Below are positions 17,483 to 26,293 of a DNA stretch of 64,000 nt, piece by piece. The notes beneath the pieces are model-generated. The model saw only the letters and a program-made list of their open reading frames with translations, was not told the DNA's origin and did no database searches. The position numbers and the translations under genes were made by a program. Numbering within the stretch: the stretch's first letter is position 1; every line of letters starts with the position of its first letter. Source of the stretch: Jeongeupia sp. HS-3 (GTDB taxonomy: Bacteria > Pseudomonadota > Gammaproteobacteria > Burkholderiales > Chitinibacteraceae); assembly GCF_015140455.1 (NCBI RefSeq), contig NZ_AP024094.1, forward strand, positions 992,001 through 1,056,000, given 5' to 3'.

Positions 17483-19606
17483 ATGGCGATGCTGGCAGCG
17501 ATGCCGGCGTGGGCCTTGCCGACGTTTAATGAAGTCAAGGCCGATTGGCGCTCGTCCGATGTGATGTTGCTGGATCGGCATGGCGTGCCGGTGCAGCGGG
17601 TTCGTGTCGATATGGCGCAGCGCTGCGGCGACTGGGTGACGCTGGGCGAAACGTCGCCAGCCTTGCGTCATGCGCTGGTGGTATCGGAAGACAAGCGCTT
17701 CTATGCGCACAGCGGCGTTGATTGGTCGGGCGTTGCGGCGGCGGCGTGGAGCAATGTATGGAACCGCCGTACCCGTGGCGCGTCGACGTTGACGATGCAG
17801 CTGGTCGGGCTGATCGACGAGGATCTGCGCCGTGATCAAGGCCGGCGCAGCTTTTGGCAAAAGGCCGGACAAAGCGTGTCGGCGCAGGTGCTGGAGAGGA
17901 GCTGGAGCAAGGCGCAGATTCTTGAGGCGTATCTGAATCTCGTCAGCTTTCGCGGTGAGCTGGTCGGCTTGAGTGCGATGTCGGCGGCCCTGTTCGGCAA
18001 ATTGCCTTCGGGGCTTGACGCGCGCGAGTCGGCGATTGCCGCGGCGTTGATCCGTGCGCCGAACGCCTCGCCTGATCGCGTTGCTGAGCGCGCCTGCGTC
18101 ATCCTCAAGGACATGAACGCGCGCGACAGCTGCGGCGGTCTGCGCGGCGAAACGCAGCTGGCGCTGGCGCGCAAGGGCGTCTCGGAGGCGCAGGCCGACT
18201 CGCTGGCGCCACATTTTGCCCGGCAAGTGCTGGCCGGCGCCAAGCCGGGGCAACGTGTCACCACGACGCTCGACGCTGGTTTGCAACGCTTTGCCACCCA
18301 AACGCTACGTCGGCACCTGCTTGAGCTGTCGCAGCGCAATGTGCAGGACGGTGCGGTGATCGTGTTCGATAACGCCAGCGGCGATGTGCTGGCATGGGTC
18401 GGGTCGAGCGGCGGGCTGTCGCGGGCGCGCGATGTCGATGCGGTCACCGCGCCGCGCCAGGCCGGCTCGACGCTGAAGCCTTTCCTGTTTCAGCTGGCGC
18501 TGGAAGGGCGCTGGTTGACCGCAGCATCGCTGCTCGACGATACGCCGATCGATCTGCAGACCGCCAGTGGCCTTTATGCACCGCAGAATTACGCGAAGGA
18601 TTTCAAGGGCCCGGTTTCGGTACGTACGGCGCTGGCGTCGTCGCTGAACGTGCCGGCGGTGCGCGCGGTCGAGATCGTTACACCGAACCGGCTGCGCGAA
18701 CGGCTGTACGCGCTCGGGCTGACGACGTTGTCCGAAAGCGGCGACTATTACGGTTACTCGCTGGCGCTGGGTGCCGCCGACGTGCGGCTGGTCGATCTGG
18801 CCAATGCCTATCGTGCGCTGGCCGACGGTGGCGCGTACTCGCCGGTTCGTTATCGCCCCGCTGCCAAGCCGCCCGTTTTGAAGGCCATCGCCGATCCGGC
18901 CAGCAGTTTTATCGTTGCGGATATATTGTCCGACCGCACCGCCAGATCGCGCACCTTCGGGCTGGAAAGCGCGCTGGCGACGCGCTACTGGAGTGCGGTG
19001 AAAACCGGTACCAGCAAGGATATGCGCGATAACTGGACGGTCGGCTTTTCGCGCCGTTACACCGTCGGCGTCTGGGTCGGCAATGCCAGCGGCGAGCCGA
19101 TGTGGGACATCTCCGGCATGCACGGCGCCGCGCCGGTGTGGCTGGCGGTGATGAATCGCGCGCAGCAACTGGGTGGCGTGCCGCAGGCGCCAAGAGCACC
19201 GCTTGGTGTCGTGGGCAAGCAAGTGGTTTTCGAGCGTGGGGTCGAGGCCACACGGCACGAGTGGTTCATCAAGGGAACCGTGCGCACCCAGGTTCGCGTC
19301 GCAGACGCATCGGATGCCCGTGTCATGCCGTCGCGCATCGTCAATCCGGTCGATGGCGCCATCTATGCGCTCGATCCGGATATTCCGCCGGCGAGTCAGC
19401 GTATTGTGTTCCGTGCCGAAGGCGTGACTGGTGCGACTTGGTGGCTGGATGGCCGCAAGCTCGGTGGTGGCGCCTCGCTCGGCTGGTTTCCATGGCCGGG
19501 CCGGCACGTTCTACAGTTGCGTGACGGCAAGGGTGCGGCCGTCGGCGAGGTGCGCTTTGAGGTTCGTGGCGCCACGGCCAAACAGGGTAGCAAACCACCG
19601 GCCTGA
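17483..19606 (+). CDS. pbpC: Penicillin-binding protein 1C
   Basis: A bifunctional peptidoglycan synthase of about 707 residues. The glycosyltransferase domain has EDKRFYAHSGVD and RGASTLTMQLVGL; the transpeptidase domain has the active serine in AGSTLKPFLFQ, SSLNVP and KTGTSKDMRDNW; a PBP1C-type C-terminal domain follows. The frame stays open upstream to 17324 through the inserted palindromic element, so the true start is uncertain: ATG 17483 gives MAMLAAMPAWALPTFNEV, a short hydrophobic leader, while TTG 17465 would add six residues. No good ribosome-binding site precedes either. The order alpha-2-macroglobulin then pbpC is conserved and links wall repair with protease defence. Confidence 0.93.
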   Translation: MAMLAAMPAWALPTFNEVKADWRSSDVMLLDRHGVPVQRVRVDMAQRCGDWVTLGETSPALRHALVVSEDKRFYAHSGVDWSGVAAAAWSNVWNRRTRGASTLTMQLVGLIDEDLRRDQGRRSFWQKAGQSVSAQVLERSWSKAQILEAYLNLVSFRGELVGLSAMSAALFGKLPSGLDARESAIAAALIRAPNASPDRVAERACVILKDMNARDSCGGLRGETQLALARKGVSEAQADSLAPHFARQVLAGAKPGQRVTTTLDAGLQRFATQTLRRHLLELSQRNVQDGAVIVFDNASGDVLAWVGSSGGLSRARDVDAVTAPRQAGSTLKPFLFQLALEGRWLTAASLLDDTPIDLQTASGLYAPQNYAKDFKGPVSVRTALASSLNVPAVRAVEIVTPNRLRERLYALGLTTLSESGDYYGYSLALGAADVRLVDLANAYRALADGGAYSPVRYRPAAKPPVLKAIADPASSFIVADILSDRTARSRTFGLESALATRYWSAVKTGTSKDMRDNWTVGFSRRYTVGVWVGNASGEPMWDISGMHGAAPVWLAVMNRAQQLGGVPQAPRAPLGVVGKQVVFERGVEATRHEWFIKGTVRTQVRVADASDARVMPSRIVNPVDGAIYALDPDIPPASQRIVFRAEGVTGATWWLDGRKLGGGASLGWFPWPGRHVLQLRDGKGAAVGEVRFEVRGATAKQGSKPPA

Positions 19607-19707
19607 CGATTTACCCCTCGGAGCTGAAGGATTATCGTTACATGTTTTTCTAGGCTGCTGACATATGCTGTGGCTCCTTACTCATGATTTTAACCGGGAG
19701 TACTTTC

Positions 19708-20277
19708 GTGAAATTTCTCTCCAAATTGCTGCTGGCCATGATGATGTCGGCTGCTATCCCCGTCTGGGCTGCTGACGATGTGGTCACCCCGTTGCTCGCA
19801 TTCCAGGAAGCCGACAAGGTGAGCGTGCAGATCGCCGCGATCGATGCCGCCAAGCGTAAGCTGACCGTTCGTTTGCCTGGTGGCGAGCTTGCCGATGTCG
19901 ACGTCGGCCCTATGGTGCGCAACTTTGAACAGCTGAAGGTCGGTGACAAGGTGGTTACGCAGATCAGTGCCGCCATTGCCTATGAAGTGATCAAGGGGGC
20001 GGCCGGTATTCGCGGCACCACCGAGACGACGGGCTCTGCTCGCAACGAGCCGGGTCAGGAGCCGGGTGGTTCATGGGTCAAGACCGAAACGCTGACGGCC
20101 GATGTGATCGCGGTGGATCGCAAGGCATCGAAGATCAAGCTGAAGACGCCGGATCACAAGATCGTTGAAGCCAACGTCAAGAACCCGGCTGCGCTGGAAC
20201 AAATCGCCGTTGGCGACCAGATCAGCGTGCGCCTGCGCCGCTCGATCGCAATGTGGGTCGAACAGCCGGCTCAATAA
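19708..20277 (+). CDS. Secreted protein with two repeated beta-rich domains, function unknown
   Basis: A 189-residue protein starting at GTG 19708 with GGGAG seven bases upstream. A signal peptide (FLSKLLLAMMMSAAIPVWAA) is followed by two similar halves. The first reads VSVQIAAIDAAKRKLTVRLP and later FEQLKVGDKVVTQIS; the second reads LTADVIAVDRKASKIKLKTP and later LEQIAVGDQISVRLR. Each looks like a small OB- or SH3-like barrel of about 60 residues. The halves are joined by a Gly/Thr/Glu-rich linker. It is probably periplasmic. I do not recognise a named function; similar duplicated secreted proteins are usually listed as hypothetical. Confidence 0.6.
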   Translation: MKFLSKLLLAMMMSAAIPVWAADDVVTPLLAFQEADKVSVQIAAIDAAKRKLTVRLPGGELADVDVGPMVRNFEQLKVGDKVVTQISAAIAYEVIKGAAGIRGTTETTGSARNEPGQEPGGSWVKTETLTADVIAVDRKASKIKLKTPDHKIVEANVKNPAALEQIAVGDQISVRLRRSIAMWVEQPAQ

Positions 20278-20331
20278 GCTGGTTTGATGAAAACGGGGCA
20301 GCACGCTGCGCGTGGCTGTCATGCGGCAAGG

Positions 20332-20337
20332 TATAAT
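20332..20337 (+). promoter_or_regulatory. Likely -10 box for cysM
   Basis: A perfect TATAAT ends 7 nt before the cysM ATG at 20345. If used, the transcript would start at or very near the start codon (near-leaderless). No good -35 element is seen 16-18 nt upstream. Confidence 0.4.
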
Positions 20338-20344
20338 CGCCCGC

Positions 20345-21235
20345 ATGACTACGCCCCGATTCAAGACCCTCGAGGACTTCGTCGGCAATACGCCGCTCGT
20401 TCGCCTCAAGCGCCTGCCTGGCGCTACGACCAACACCATCCTCGTCAAGCTCGAAGGCAATAATCCGGCCGGTTCGGTCAAGGACAGGCCGGCGCTGTCG
20501 ATGATTCGCCATGCCGAAGCGCGCGGCACCATCCGCCCTGGCGATACGCTGATCGAAGCCACCAGCGGCAATACCGGCATCGCGCTGGCGATGGCCGCCG
20601 CGATGATGGGCTACCGCATGGTGCTGGTCATGCCGGCCAACTCCAGTGTCGAGCGCGTCCAGACCATGAAGGCCTACGGCGCCGAGGTGATCCTTGTCGA
20701 TGGCATGGAGACCGCGCGTGATCTCGCCGCGCAGATGGTGGCTGAGGGCAAGGGGCTGGTGCTGGATCAGTTTGCCAATCCGGATAACCCGCTCGCGCAT
20801 TACGAGACCACCGGGCCGGAAATCTGGCGCGACACCGAAGGCACGATCACTCATTTTGTTTCGAGCATGGGCACCACCGGCACCATCATGGGCGCCGGCC
20901 GCTATTTGAAGGAAGTGGCGCCGCAGGTGCAGATCGTCGGTGTGCAGCCCACCGATGGCGCGTCGATTCCCGGTATCCGCAAGTGGCCGCTTGAATACGT
21001 GCCGGCAATCTGCGACTTTTCGCAGATTGATCGCGTCATGGAAGTGAGCCAGCTGGAAGCCGAAGAAATGACCCGCAGGCTGGCGCGCGAAGAAGGCATT
21101 TTCGCCGGTATTTCGTCGGGTGGTGCGCTCGTGGCGGCCTTGCAGCTGTCCAAGCAGTTAGAGAACGCGGTGATCGTTTCCATCGTGTGTGACCGCGGCG
21201 ACCGTTATCTCTCGACCGGCGTTTTCCCAGCGTGA
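20345..21235 (+). CDS. cysM: Cysteine synthase B
   Basis: A 296-residue PLP-dependent O-acetylserine sulfhydrylase. The PLP lysine is in NNPAGSVKDRPALSMI, the phosphate-binding loop in EATSGNTGIALAM, and SSMGTTGTIMGAGRYLKE follows. The lysine context and short length favour CysM over CysK; CysM can use thiosulfate as well as sulfide. The stop overlaps the next start (GTGA at 21232), so the SemiSWEET and RNase AM genes are translated with it. Confidence 0.93.
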   Translation: MTTPRFKTLEDFVGNTPLVRLKRLPGATTNTILVKLEGNNPAGSVKDRPALSMIRHAEARGTIRPGDTLIEATSGNTGIALAMAAAMMGYRMVLVMPANSSVERVQTMKAYGAEVILVDGMETARDLAAQMVAEGKGLVLDQFANPDNPLAHYETTGPEIWRDTEGTITHFVSSMGTTGTIMGAGRYLKEVAPQVQIVGVQPTDGASIPGIRKWPLEYVPAICDFSQIDRVMEVSQLEAEEMTRRLAREEGIFAGISSGGALVAALQLSKQLENAVIVSIVCDRGDRYLSTGVFPA

Positions 21236-21504
21236 ACCCGCTCGACTGGATCGGCCACCTCGCTGGCGTTTGCACGACCTTCTCGTTTCTGCCGCAAGTG
21301 CTGAAGGTGTGGCGAACCCGCTCGGTCGAGGATATTTCGCTCGGCATGTATTCGCTGTTCGTGTTCGGTGTGGCCTTGTGGCTGCTTTACGGCGTGGTGA
21401 TCACGTCGTGGCCCTTGATCATTCCCAACACGATCACCCTGATACTGGCCGGCTCGGTACTGGCGATGAAGCTGCGTTACACCACCGCGAAGGACAAGTC
21501 ATGA
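21232..21504 (+). CDS. SemiSWEET-type sugar transporter
   Basis: A 90-residue membrane protein with three hydrophobic helices (about 5-22, 36-55 and 62-80). The PQ-loop motif FLPQVLKVWRTRSVEDIS and the later IIPNTITLILAG match the SemiSWEET/MtN3 family, whose members dimerise to form a sugar uniporter. GTG 21232 overlaps the cysM stop, and the stop overlaps the RNase AM start. The sugar is not predictable. Confidence 0.88.
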   Translation: MNPLDWIGHLAGVCTTFSFLPQVLKVWRTRSVEDISLGMYSLFVFGVALWLLYGVVITSWPLIIPNTITLILAGSVLAMKLRYTTAKDKS

Positions 21505-22367
21505 CCCCGGTCGATCTGCACTGCCATTCGAACGTGTCCGACGGTCTGTTGCCGCCGCGCGAGGTCGTGCGCAAGGCGCACGCGCGTGGCTGTCAGCTGT
21601 TCGCGCTGACCGATCACGACGACACCCGTGGTCTGGCCGCAGCTGCCGACGAAGCGGCGCAATTGGGCATGTGTTTCATCAGCGGGGTCGAAATTTCGGT
21701 CAGTTGGGGCAAGCACACACTGCATATTGTCGGCCTCGGTTTTGATCCGGACCACCCGGCCATGGTCGCCGGTTTGGCAAGCGTACGCGCTGGTCGGGCC
21801 GAGCGCGGCGAGCGCATGGCGGCCTCGCTGGCGGCGGTCGGCATCGAGGGTGTGCTCGAGGGCGCGCGCAAGTACGCGGACAATCCGGAAATGATCAGCC
21901 GCACCCATTTCGCCCGCTATCTGGTCGAGGCCGGCAAGGCCAAGGATGCGCGCAGCGTGTTCAAGAAGTATCTGGTGCGTGGTAAGCCCGGTTACGTCGA
22001 GCACGAATGGGCGCGGCTGCACGAAGCCATCGACTGGATACGCGATGCCGGCGGCGTCGCGGTGCTGGCGCATCCGGGGCGCTACGAGCTTGGCAATGAA
22101 ACGCTGCGCGTGTTGTTGACCGAGTACCGTCGTCTCGGTGGTGAGGGGATTGAAGTCGTCTCGGGCTGCCACGGCGCGGCCGATGTCGGTCGTTTCTCCC
22201 GCCTGGCGCAGGAATTCGGTTTTCTTGCCTCGTGCGGTACCGACTATCACGCAACCGGCGAGGGTGCGCGTGAACCGGGTCTGAATGTCGATTTGCCGAT
22301 CGGCTGTGAGCCGGTCTGGACGCGCTGGTGGTCGCCTGAAGTGCCATTGCAGGAAAACTTACCCTGA
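21501..22367 (+). CDS. PHP-domain 5'-3' exoribonuclease, RNase AM (YciV/TrpH) family
   Basis: A 288-residue PHP phosphoesterase. Metal ligands are visible in DLHCHSNVSDGLLPP, LTDHDDTRGLAAA, FISGVEIS, TLHIVGLGFD and late in CGTDYHATGEG. This family in E. coli (Rnm, formerly YciV) trims 5' ends of rRNA and also hydrolyses small phosphoadenosine nucleotides. ATG 21501 overlaps the SemiSWEET stop (ATGA). Physical coupling to cysM is notable because 3'-phosphoadenosine 5'-phosphate is a by-product of sulfate assimilation; that link is inference. Confidence 0.85.
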   Translation: MTPVDLHCHSNVSDGLLPPREVVRKAHARGCQLFALTDHDDTRGLAAAADEAAQLGMCFISGVEISVSWGKHTLHIVGLGFDPDHPAMVAGLASVRAGRAERGERMAASLAAVGIEGVLEGARKYADNPEMISRTHFARYLVEAGKAKDARSVFKKYLVRGKPGYVEHEWARLHEAIDWIRDAGGVAVLAHPGRYELGNETLRVLLTEYRRLGGEGIEVVSGCHGAADVGRFSRLAQEFGFLASCGTDYHATGEGAREPGLNVDLPIGCEPVWTRWWSPEVPLQENLP

Positions 22368-22375
22368 CGTCAGGG
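22362..22375. repeat. Perfect 14-bp palindrome
   Basis: CCCTGACGTCAGGG spans the RNase AM stop codon and the gap before the YciO-like gene. It is a perfect inverted repeat with no spacer. It could be a protein-binding site; no T-run follows, so it is not a terminator. Confidence 0.35.
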
Positions 22376-22419
22376 GTGTAGTCCGCTACATTCGCAGCAG
22401 AACAAGCCAAGGCGAGCCC

Positions 22420-23046
22420 ATGTCCCAATTTTTCTCCATCCACGCCGAAACACCGCAGCTGCGCCTGATCAAGCAGGCGGTCGAGATCGTCCGCAAGGGC
22501 GGCTTGATCGTTTATCCGACCGACTCGTGCTACGCGCTCGGTTGTGCGTTGGATAACAAGGATGCGCTTGAACGCATCCGCCGTATTCGCCAGCTGAGCG
22601 ACAAACATCATTTCACGCTGGCGTGCCACGATCTGTCGCAGCTGGGCAATTACGCCCGCGTCGACAACCGCACCTATCGGCTGCTCAAAAGCGCCACGCC
22701 GGGCAACTATACCTTCATCCTGCTGGCGACCAAGGAAGTGCCGCGACGGGTCTGGCACCCGAAGAAGCAGACCGTCGGCCTGCGCGTGCCGGATCACCCG
22801 GTGGCGCTGGCTTTGCTGGAAGAGCTGGGCGAGCCGATGTTGTCGAGCTCGCTCTTGTTGCCGGGCGAGGATGACCCGATGTCCGATGCATGGGAAATCC
22901 GCGATCGGCTTGAGCGCGATGTCGATCTGGTGATCGAGGGGGGCTATTGCGGTGTCGAACCGACGACCGTGATTGATCTCTCCGGCGATGAACCGGTGTT
23001 GATGCGCGCGGGCAAGGGCCCGCTGGCGCCGTTTGGCCTCGAATAA
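22420..23046 (+). CDS. L-threonylcarbamoyladenylate synthase-type protein (YciO/Sua5 family)
   Basis: A 208-residue single-domain protein of the Sua5/YciO/YrdC family. The substrate-binding start GGLIVYPTDSCYALGC and the central QLSDKHHFTLACHDLSQ, TPGNYTFILLAT and VGLRVPDHPV blocks are present. The longer length and start context (IHAETPQLRLIKQAVEIVRKG) fit the YciO branch rather than TsaC/YrdC. The tRNA t6A role is established for YrdC/Sua5; for YciO it is less certain. It follows RNase AM, as yciO often neighbours yciV/trpH in proteobacteria. Confidence 0.88.
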   Translation: MSQFFSIHAETPQLRLIKQAVEIVRKGGLIVYPTDSCYALGCALDNKDALERIRRIRQLSDKHHFTLACHDLSQLGNYARVDNRTYRLLKSATPGNYTFILLATKEVPRRVWHPKKQTVGLRVPDHPVALALLEELGEPMLSSSLLLPGEDDPMSDAWEIRDRLERDVDLVIEGGYCGVEPTTVIDLSGDEPVLMRAGKGPLAPFGLE

Positions 23047-23052
23047 GGGAAA

Positions 23053-23709
23053 ATGATGGGCGGCTTTGATCTTGCAAATTTTGTCCAGACGGTCTGCATC
23101 TGGGCGATTCCGGTGCTGTTCGCAATTACCGTGCACGAGGCGGCGCATGGTTATGTCGCGCGCCACTTCGGTGACGATACCGCTGCCAGATTGGGGCGGA
23201 TTACGCTGAATCCGCTCCGCCATATCGATCCGATTGGCACCGTGGTATTGCCGCTGGCGCTGCTGGCGCTCGGCGGTTTTCTGTTCGGTTGGGCCAAGCC
23301 GGTGCCGGTGGATTTCGGCAAGCTGCGCAATCCCAAACGCGACATGCTCTGGGTCGCCGCGGCCGGGCCGGCATCGAACTTCGTGATGGCAATCGGCTGG
23401 GCCTTGCTGATGAAAGTGGCGCTCGGGCTTGAAGGCGCCAGCCTGCAAGAACCGATGTTCCTGATGGGGCAGGCCGGTGTGTCGATCAATCTGTCGCTGA
23501 TGGTGCTGAACCTGCTGCCACTACCACCGCTCGACGGCGGCCGTATTCTGGTATCACTGCTGCCTTATCGCCAGGCGATGTGGGTATCGCGGATCGAGCC
23601 CTATGGTTTCTTCATCCTCATCGGCCTGCTGGCGACCAATCTGCTCGGCGCCATCATGTCGCCGCTGATGCGCATCGCGGCTATGCCCATCATGTTCATT
23701 CTGCATTAA
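23053..23709 (+). CDS. Site-2 protease family (M50) membrane metalloprotease
   Basis: A 218-residue polytopic membrane protein. The zinc motif is in AITVHEAAHGYVARHFGDD, the third zinc ligand in LPLPPLDGGRILVSLLP, and a third conserved block reads MLWVAAAGPASNFVMAIGWA. There are about five hydrophobic segments and no PDZ domain, so it belongs to the short Rip-like/YwhC group. It is predicted to cut membrane proteins within the bilayer; the substrate is unknown. ATG 23053 is followed at once by a second ATG at 23056. It begins 6 nt after the YciO-like gene. Confidence 0.9.
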   Translation: MMGGFDLANFVQTVCIWAIPVLFAITVHEAAHGYVARHFGDDTAARLGRITLNPLRHIDPIGTVVLPLALLALGGFLFGWAKPVPVDFGKLRNPKRDMLWVAAAGPASNFVMAIGWALLMKVALGLEGASLQEPMFLMGQAGVSINLSLMVLNLLPLPPLDGGRILVSLLPYRQAMWVSRIEPYGFFILIGLLATNLLGAIMSPLMRIAAMPIMFILH

Positions 23710-23740
23710 CGCATTGAAAAATAACAAGGATTTGTAATAC

Positions 23741-24943
23741 ATGTTTCCCGATCGCGTCCTCTCCGGCATGCGCCCGACCGGCAAGTTACATCTTGGTCAT
23801 TATCATGGTGTTCTGAAAAACTGGGTCAAGCTGCAGAGCGAGTACGAGTGCCTGTTCATGGCCGCCGACTGGCATGCGCTGACTACGAGCTATGACGATG
23901 TCAGCATCATTGAAAAGAGCGTCTGGGACATGGTCATCGACTGGATCGCCGCCGGCGTTGATCCGTCGCAGGCAACCATCTTCATCCAGAGCCGGGTGCC
24001 GGAGCACGCCGAGCTGCATTTGCTGCTGTCGATGGTGACGCCGCTGTCGTGGCTGGAACGGGTGCCGACGTACAAGGATCAGATCGACAAAATGAGCCAC
24101 AAGGACCTCGGCACCTATGGCTTCCTTGGCTACCCGCTGTTGCAGGCGGCCGACATTCTGCTGTATCGCGGCAATCTGGTGCCGGTCGGCGAGGATCAGG
24201 TGCCGCACGTCGAAATCACTCGCGAAATTGCCCGCCGCTTCAATCATGTGTTCGGCAAGGAAACCGGTTTTGCCGAAAAGGCCGAAGCGGCGATCAAGAA
24301 AATTGGCGGCAAGAAGGGCAGGCTGTACGAAGAGCTGCGCACCCGTTATCAGCAGGATGGCGACGTCGAGGCGCTGGAGTCGGCGCGCGCATTGTTGGCC
24401 GAGGCGCAGAACATCTCGCATGGCGATCGCGAGCGGCTGTTTGGTTATCTCGAGGGCGGTGGCAAGATGATCCTGCCTGAGTCGCAGCCGCTGCTGACTA
24501 CGGCAAGCAAGATGCCGGGGCTGGACGGTAACAAGATGTCCAAGTCCTACGGCAACACCATCAGCCTGCGCGAAGACGCCGATTCGGTGGCGAAGAAGGT
24601 CAAGCAGATGCCGACCGACCCGGCACGGGTGCGCCGCACCGATCCGGGTGATCCGGACAAGTGTCCGGTGTGGCAGCTGCATCAGGTGTACTCGAATGAC
24701 ACGACCAGGGCATGGGTCATCGAAGGCTGTAGGAGCGCCGGTATCGGCTGTATCCAGTGCAAGCAACCGGTGATCGACGGCATTCTGGCCGAGCAGGCGC
24801 CGATGTTCGAGCGCGCGCAGCCCTATCTGGAAGACCCGACGCTGGTGAAGAAAATTGTGGCCGACGGCTGTGAGCGCGCGCGCGAACTGGCGCGCGAAAC
24901 CATGCGCGATGTGCGTGAATCCATGGGGTTAGCGTACGGCTAG
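23741..24943 (+). CDS. trpS: Tryptophan-tRNA ligase
   Basis: A 400-residue class I aminoacyl-tRNA synthetase. The HIGH-type motif is in MRPTGKLHLGHYHGVLKNW, and KMSKS is intact in LDGNKMSKSYGNTISL. An AAGGA ribosome-binding site at 23726-23730 supports ATG 23741. The protein is longer than E. coli TrpS, with an extra helical insertion around EAAIKKIGGKKGRLYEELRTR, a form seen in betaproteobacteria. Confidence 0.97.
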   Translation: MFPDRVLSGMRPTGKLHLGHYHGVLKNWVKLQSEYECLFMAADWHALTTSYDDVSIIEKSVWDMVIDWIAAGVDPSQATIFIQSRVPEHAELHLLLSMVTPLSWLERVPTYKDQIDKMSHKDLGTYGFLGYPLLQAADILLYRGNLVPVGEDQVPHVEITREIARRFNHVFGKETGFAEKAEAAIKKIGGKKGRLYEELRTRYQQDGDVEALESARALLAEAQNISHGDRERLFGYLEGGGKMILPESQPLLTTASKMPGLDGNKMSKSYGNTISLREDADSVAKKVKQMPTDPARVRRTDPGDPDKCPVWQLHQVYSNDTTRAWVIEGCRSAGIGCIQCKQPVIDGILAEQAPMFERAQPYLEDPTLVKKIVADGCERARELARETMRDVRESMGLAYG

Positions 24944-24950
24944 GACGACG

Positions 24951-25451
24951 ATGACGATACATATCCGTTCCGCCTGCGTTGCCGATGCCATTCGCGAACT
25001 GGTTACGGCGGCCTTCGGTCAGCCTGACGAGGCTGGGCTCGTCGATGCGCTGAATGATGCCGGCCGGGTGAGCTTGGCGCTGATCGCCGAGGCAGACGGT
25101 CTTGTCGTTGGTCACCTGCTGTTCTCGCCGGTCAGCGTCGCTGGCGTAGCCGGCGAAGTCGTAGGCCTCGCGCCGCTGGCGGTCGCGGCTGATTGGCGCC
25201 GCCAGGGGATCGGCAAGGCGCTGGTTGAAGCCGGACTCGCTGCGTTGAAGGCGCGGGGTGCCGCCGCGGTCGTCGTGCTCGGCGACCCGGCCTATTACGG
25301 CCGTTTCGGTTTCGAGTCGGCGGCGCGCTTTGGCCTCGCTTGCGAGTACGAGGTGCCGGCCGAGTACTTCATGGCGCTGGAACTCTGGCCCGACGCACTG
25401 GCATTCGCTGCCGGCACCGTGGCCTACGCGCCCGAGTTTGCTGCGCTTTGA
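24951..25451 (+). CDS. GNAT-family N-acetyltransferase (YhbS-like)
   Basis: A 166-residue acetyltransferase. The acetyl-CoA loop appears as LAVAADWRRQGIGKALVEAGL, preceded by a beta strand region (VGHLLFSPVSVAGV) and followed by VVVLGDPAYYGRFGFESA, the signature of the YhbS-like branch. The acceptor is unknown. It starts 7 nt after trpS and runs into scpA, whose likely start overlaps or follows its stop by a few bases. Confidence 0.85.
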   Translation: MTIHIRSACVADAIRELVTAAFGQPDEAGLVDALNDAGRVSLALIAEADGLVVGHLLFSPVSVAGVAGEVVGLAPLAVAADWRRQGIGKALVEAGLAALKARGAAAVVVLGDPAYYGRFGFESAARFGLACEYEVPAEYFMALELWPDALAFAAGTVAYAPEFAAL

Positions 25452-25453
25452 TC

Positions 25454-26293
25454 GTGGGTGCGCCGGCCGAAGTCGTCGAACCTCTGGCGCATGTGCTGGG
25501 CGAGCCTGTGCACCAGTTGCCTGCCGATCTGTACATCCCGCCCGATGCGCTGCGGGTCTTGCTCGAATCGTTCGAGGGGCCGCTCGATCTGCTGCTCTAC
25601 CTGATACGCAAACAGAACCTCGATGTTCTGGATATACCGCTCGCCGAGGTCACCGCCCAGTACATGCGCTACGTCGAGGCGATGCAGACGAGCCGGCTGG
25701 AGCTGGCCGCCGAATACCTGTTGATGGCGGCGGTGCTGATCGAGATCAAGTCACGGCTGTTGCTGCCGAAACGCGAAGCGCATTTCGACGAACTCGGCCC
25801 GGATTTTGAGCCGGAAGATCCACGCGCCGAGCTGGTGCGGCGCCTGCTCGAATACGAGCAGATCAAGCAGGCCGCCTACGAGCTGGAGCGGTTGCCGCAG
25901 GCCGGGCGGGATTTTCAGTTCGTCGCGGTGCTGTTCGAGCGCGAGCTGGTGCAGCGGCTGCCCGACGTTGGTGCCGCGGATCTGCGCGCCGCGTGGCAGG
26001 GCATTCTGGCGCGCGCCAAGCGCAATCAGCATCATCAGATCACCCCGGATACATTGTCGGTGCGCGAACAGATGAGCCGTGTCCTCAGGCTATTGCAGGA
26101 TGGTCGGCACCATCCGTTCACCGCGCTGTTCGATCTTGAGGCGGGCGTGCCGCTGCTGGTCGTCACCTTTCTGGCCGTGCTTGAGCTGGTGAAGGAGGAG
26201 CACATCATGGTCAGTCAGGATGATGGCTTTGCGACCATTTATGCCTGTCTTGCGCGATCGATTCCCGCTGTGGGAGTGGTGAGCGAATCATGA
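25454..26293 (+). CDS. scpA: Segregation and condensation protein A
   Basis: About 279 residues. ScpA is the kleisin that bridges the SMC heads in chromosome condensation. The family core [28 protein letters not shown] and [21 protein letters not shown] is clear, and a winged-helix C-terminus ([19 protein letters not shown]) follows. The start is uncertain: GTG 25454 gives [22 protein letters not shown] 25448 would overlap the GNAT stop, and no ATG is available nearby. The stop overlaps scpB (ATGA at 26290). Confidence 0.93.
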   Translation: MGAPAEVVEPLAHVLGEPVHQLPADLYIPPDALRVLLESFEGPLDLLLYLIRKQNLDVLDIPLAEVTAQYMRYVEAMQTSRLELAAEYLLMAAVLIEIKSRLLLPKREAHFDELGPDFEPEDPRAELVRRLLEYEQIKQAAYELERLPQAGRDFQFVAVLFERELVQRLPDVGAADLRAAWQGILARAKRNQHHQITPDTLSVREQMSRVLRLLQDGRHHPFTALFDLEAGVPLLVVTFLAVLELVKEEHIMVSQDDGFATIYACLARSIPAVGVVSES

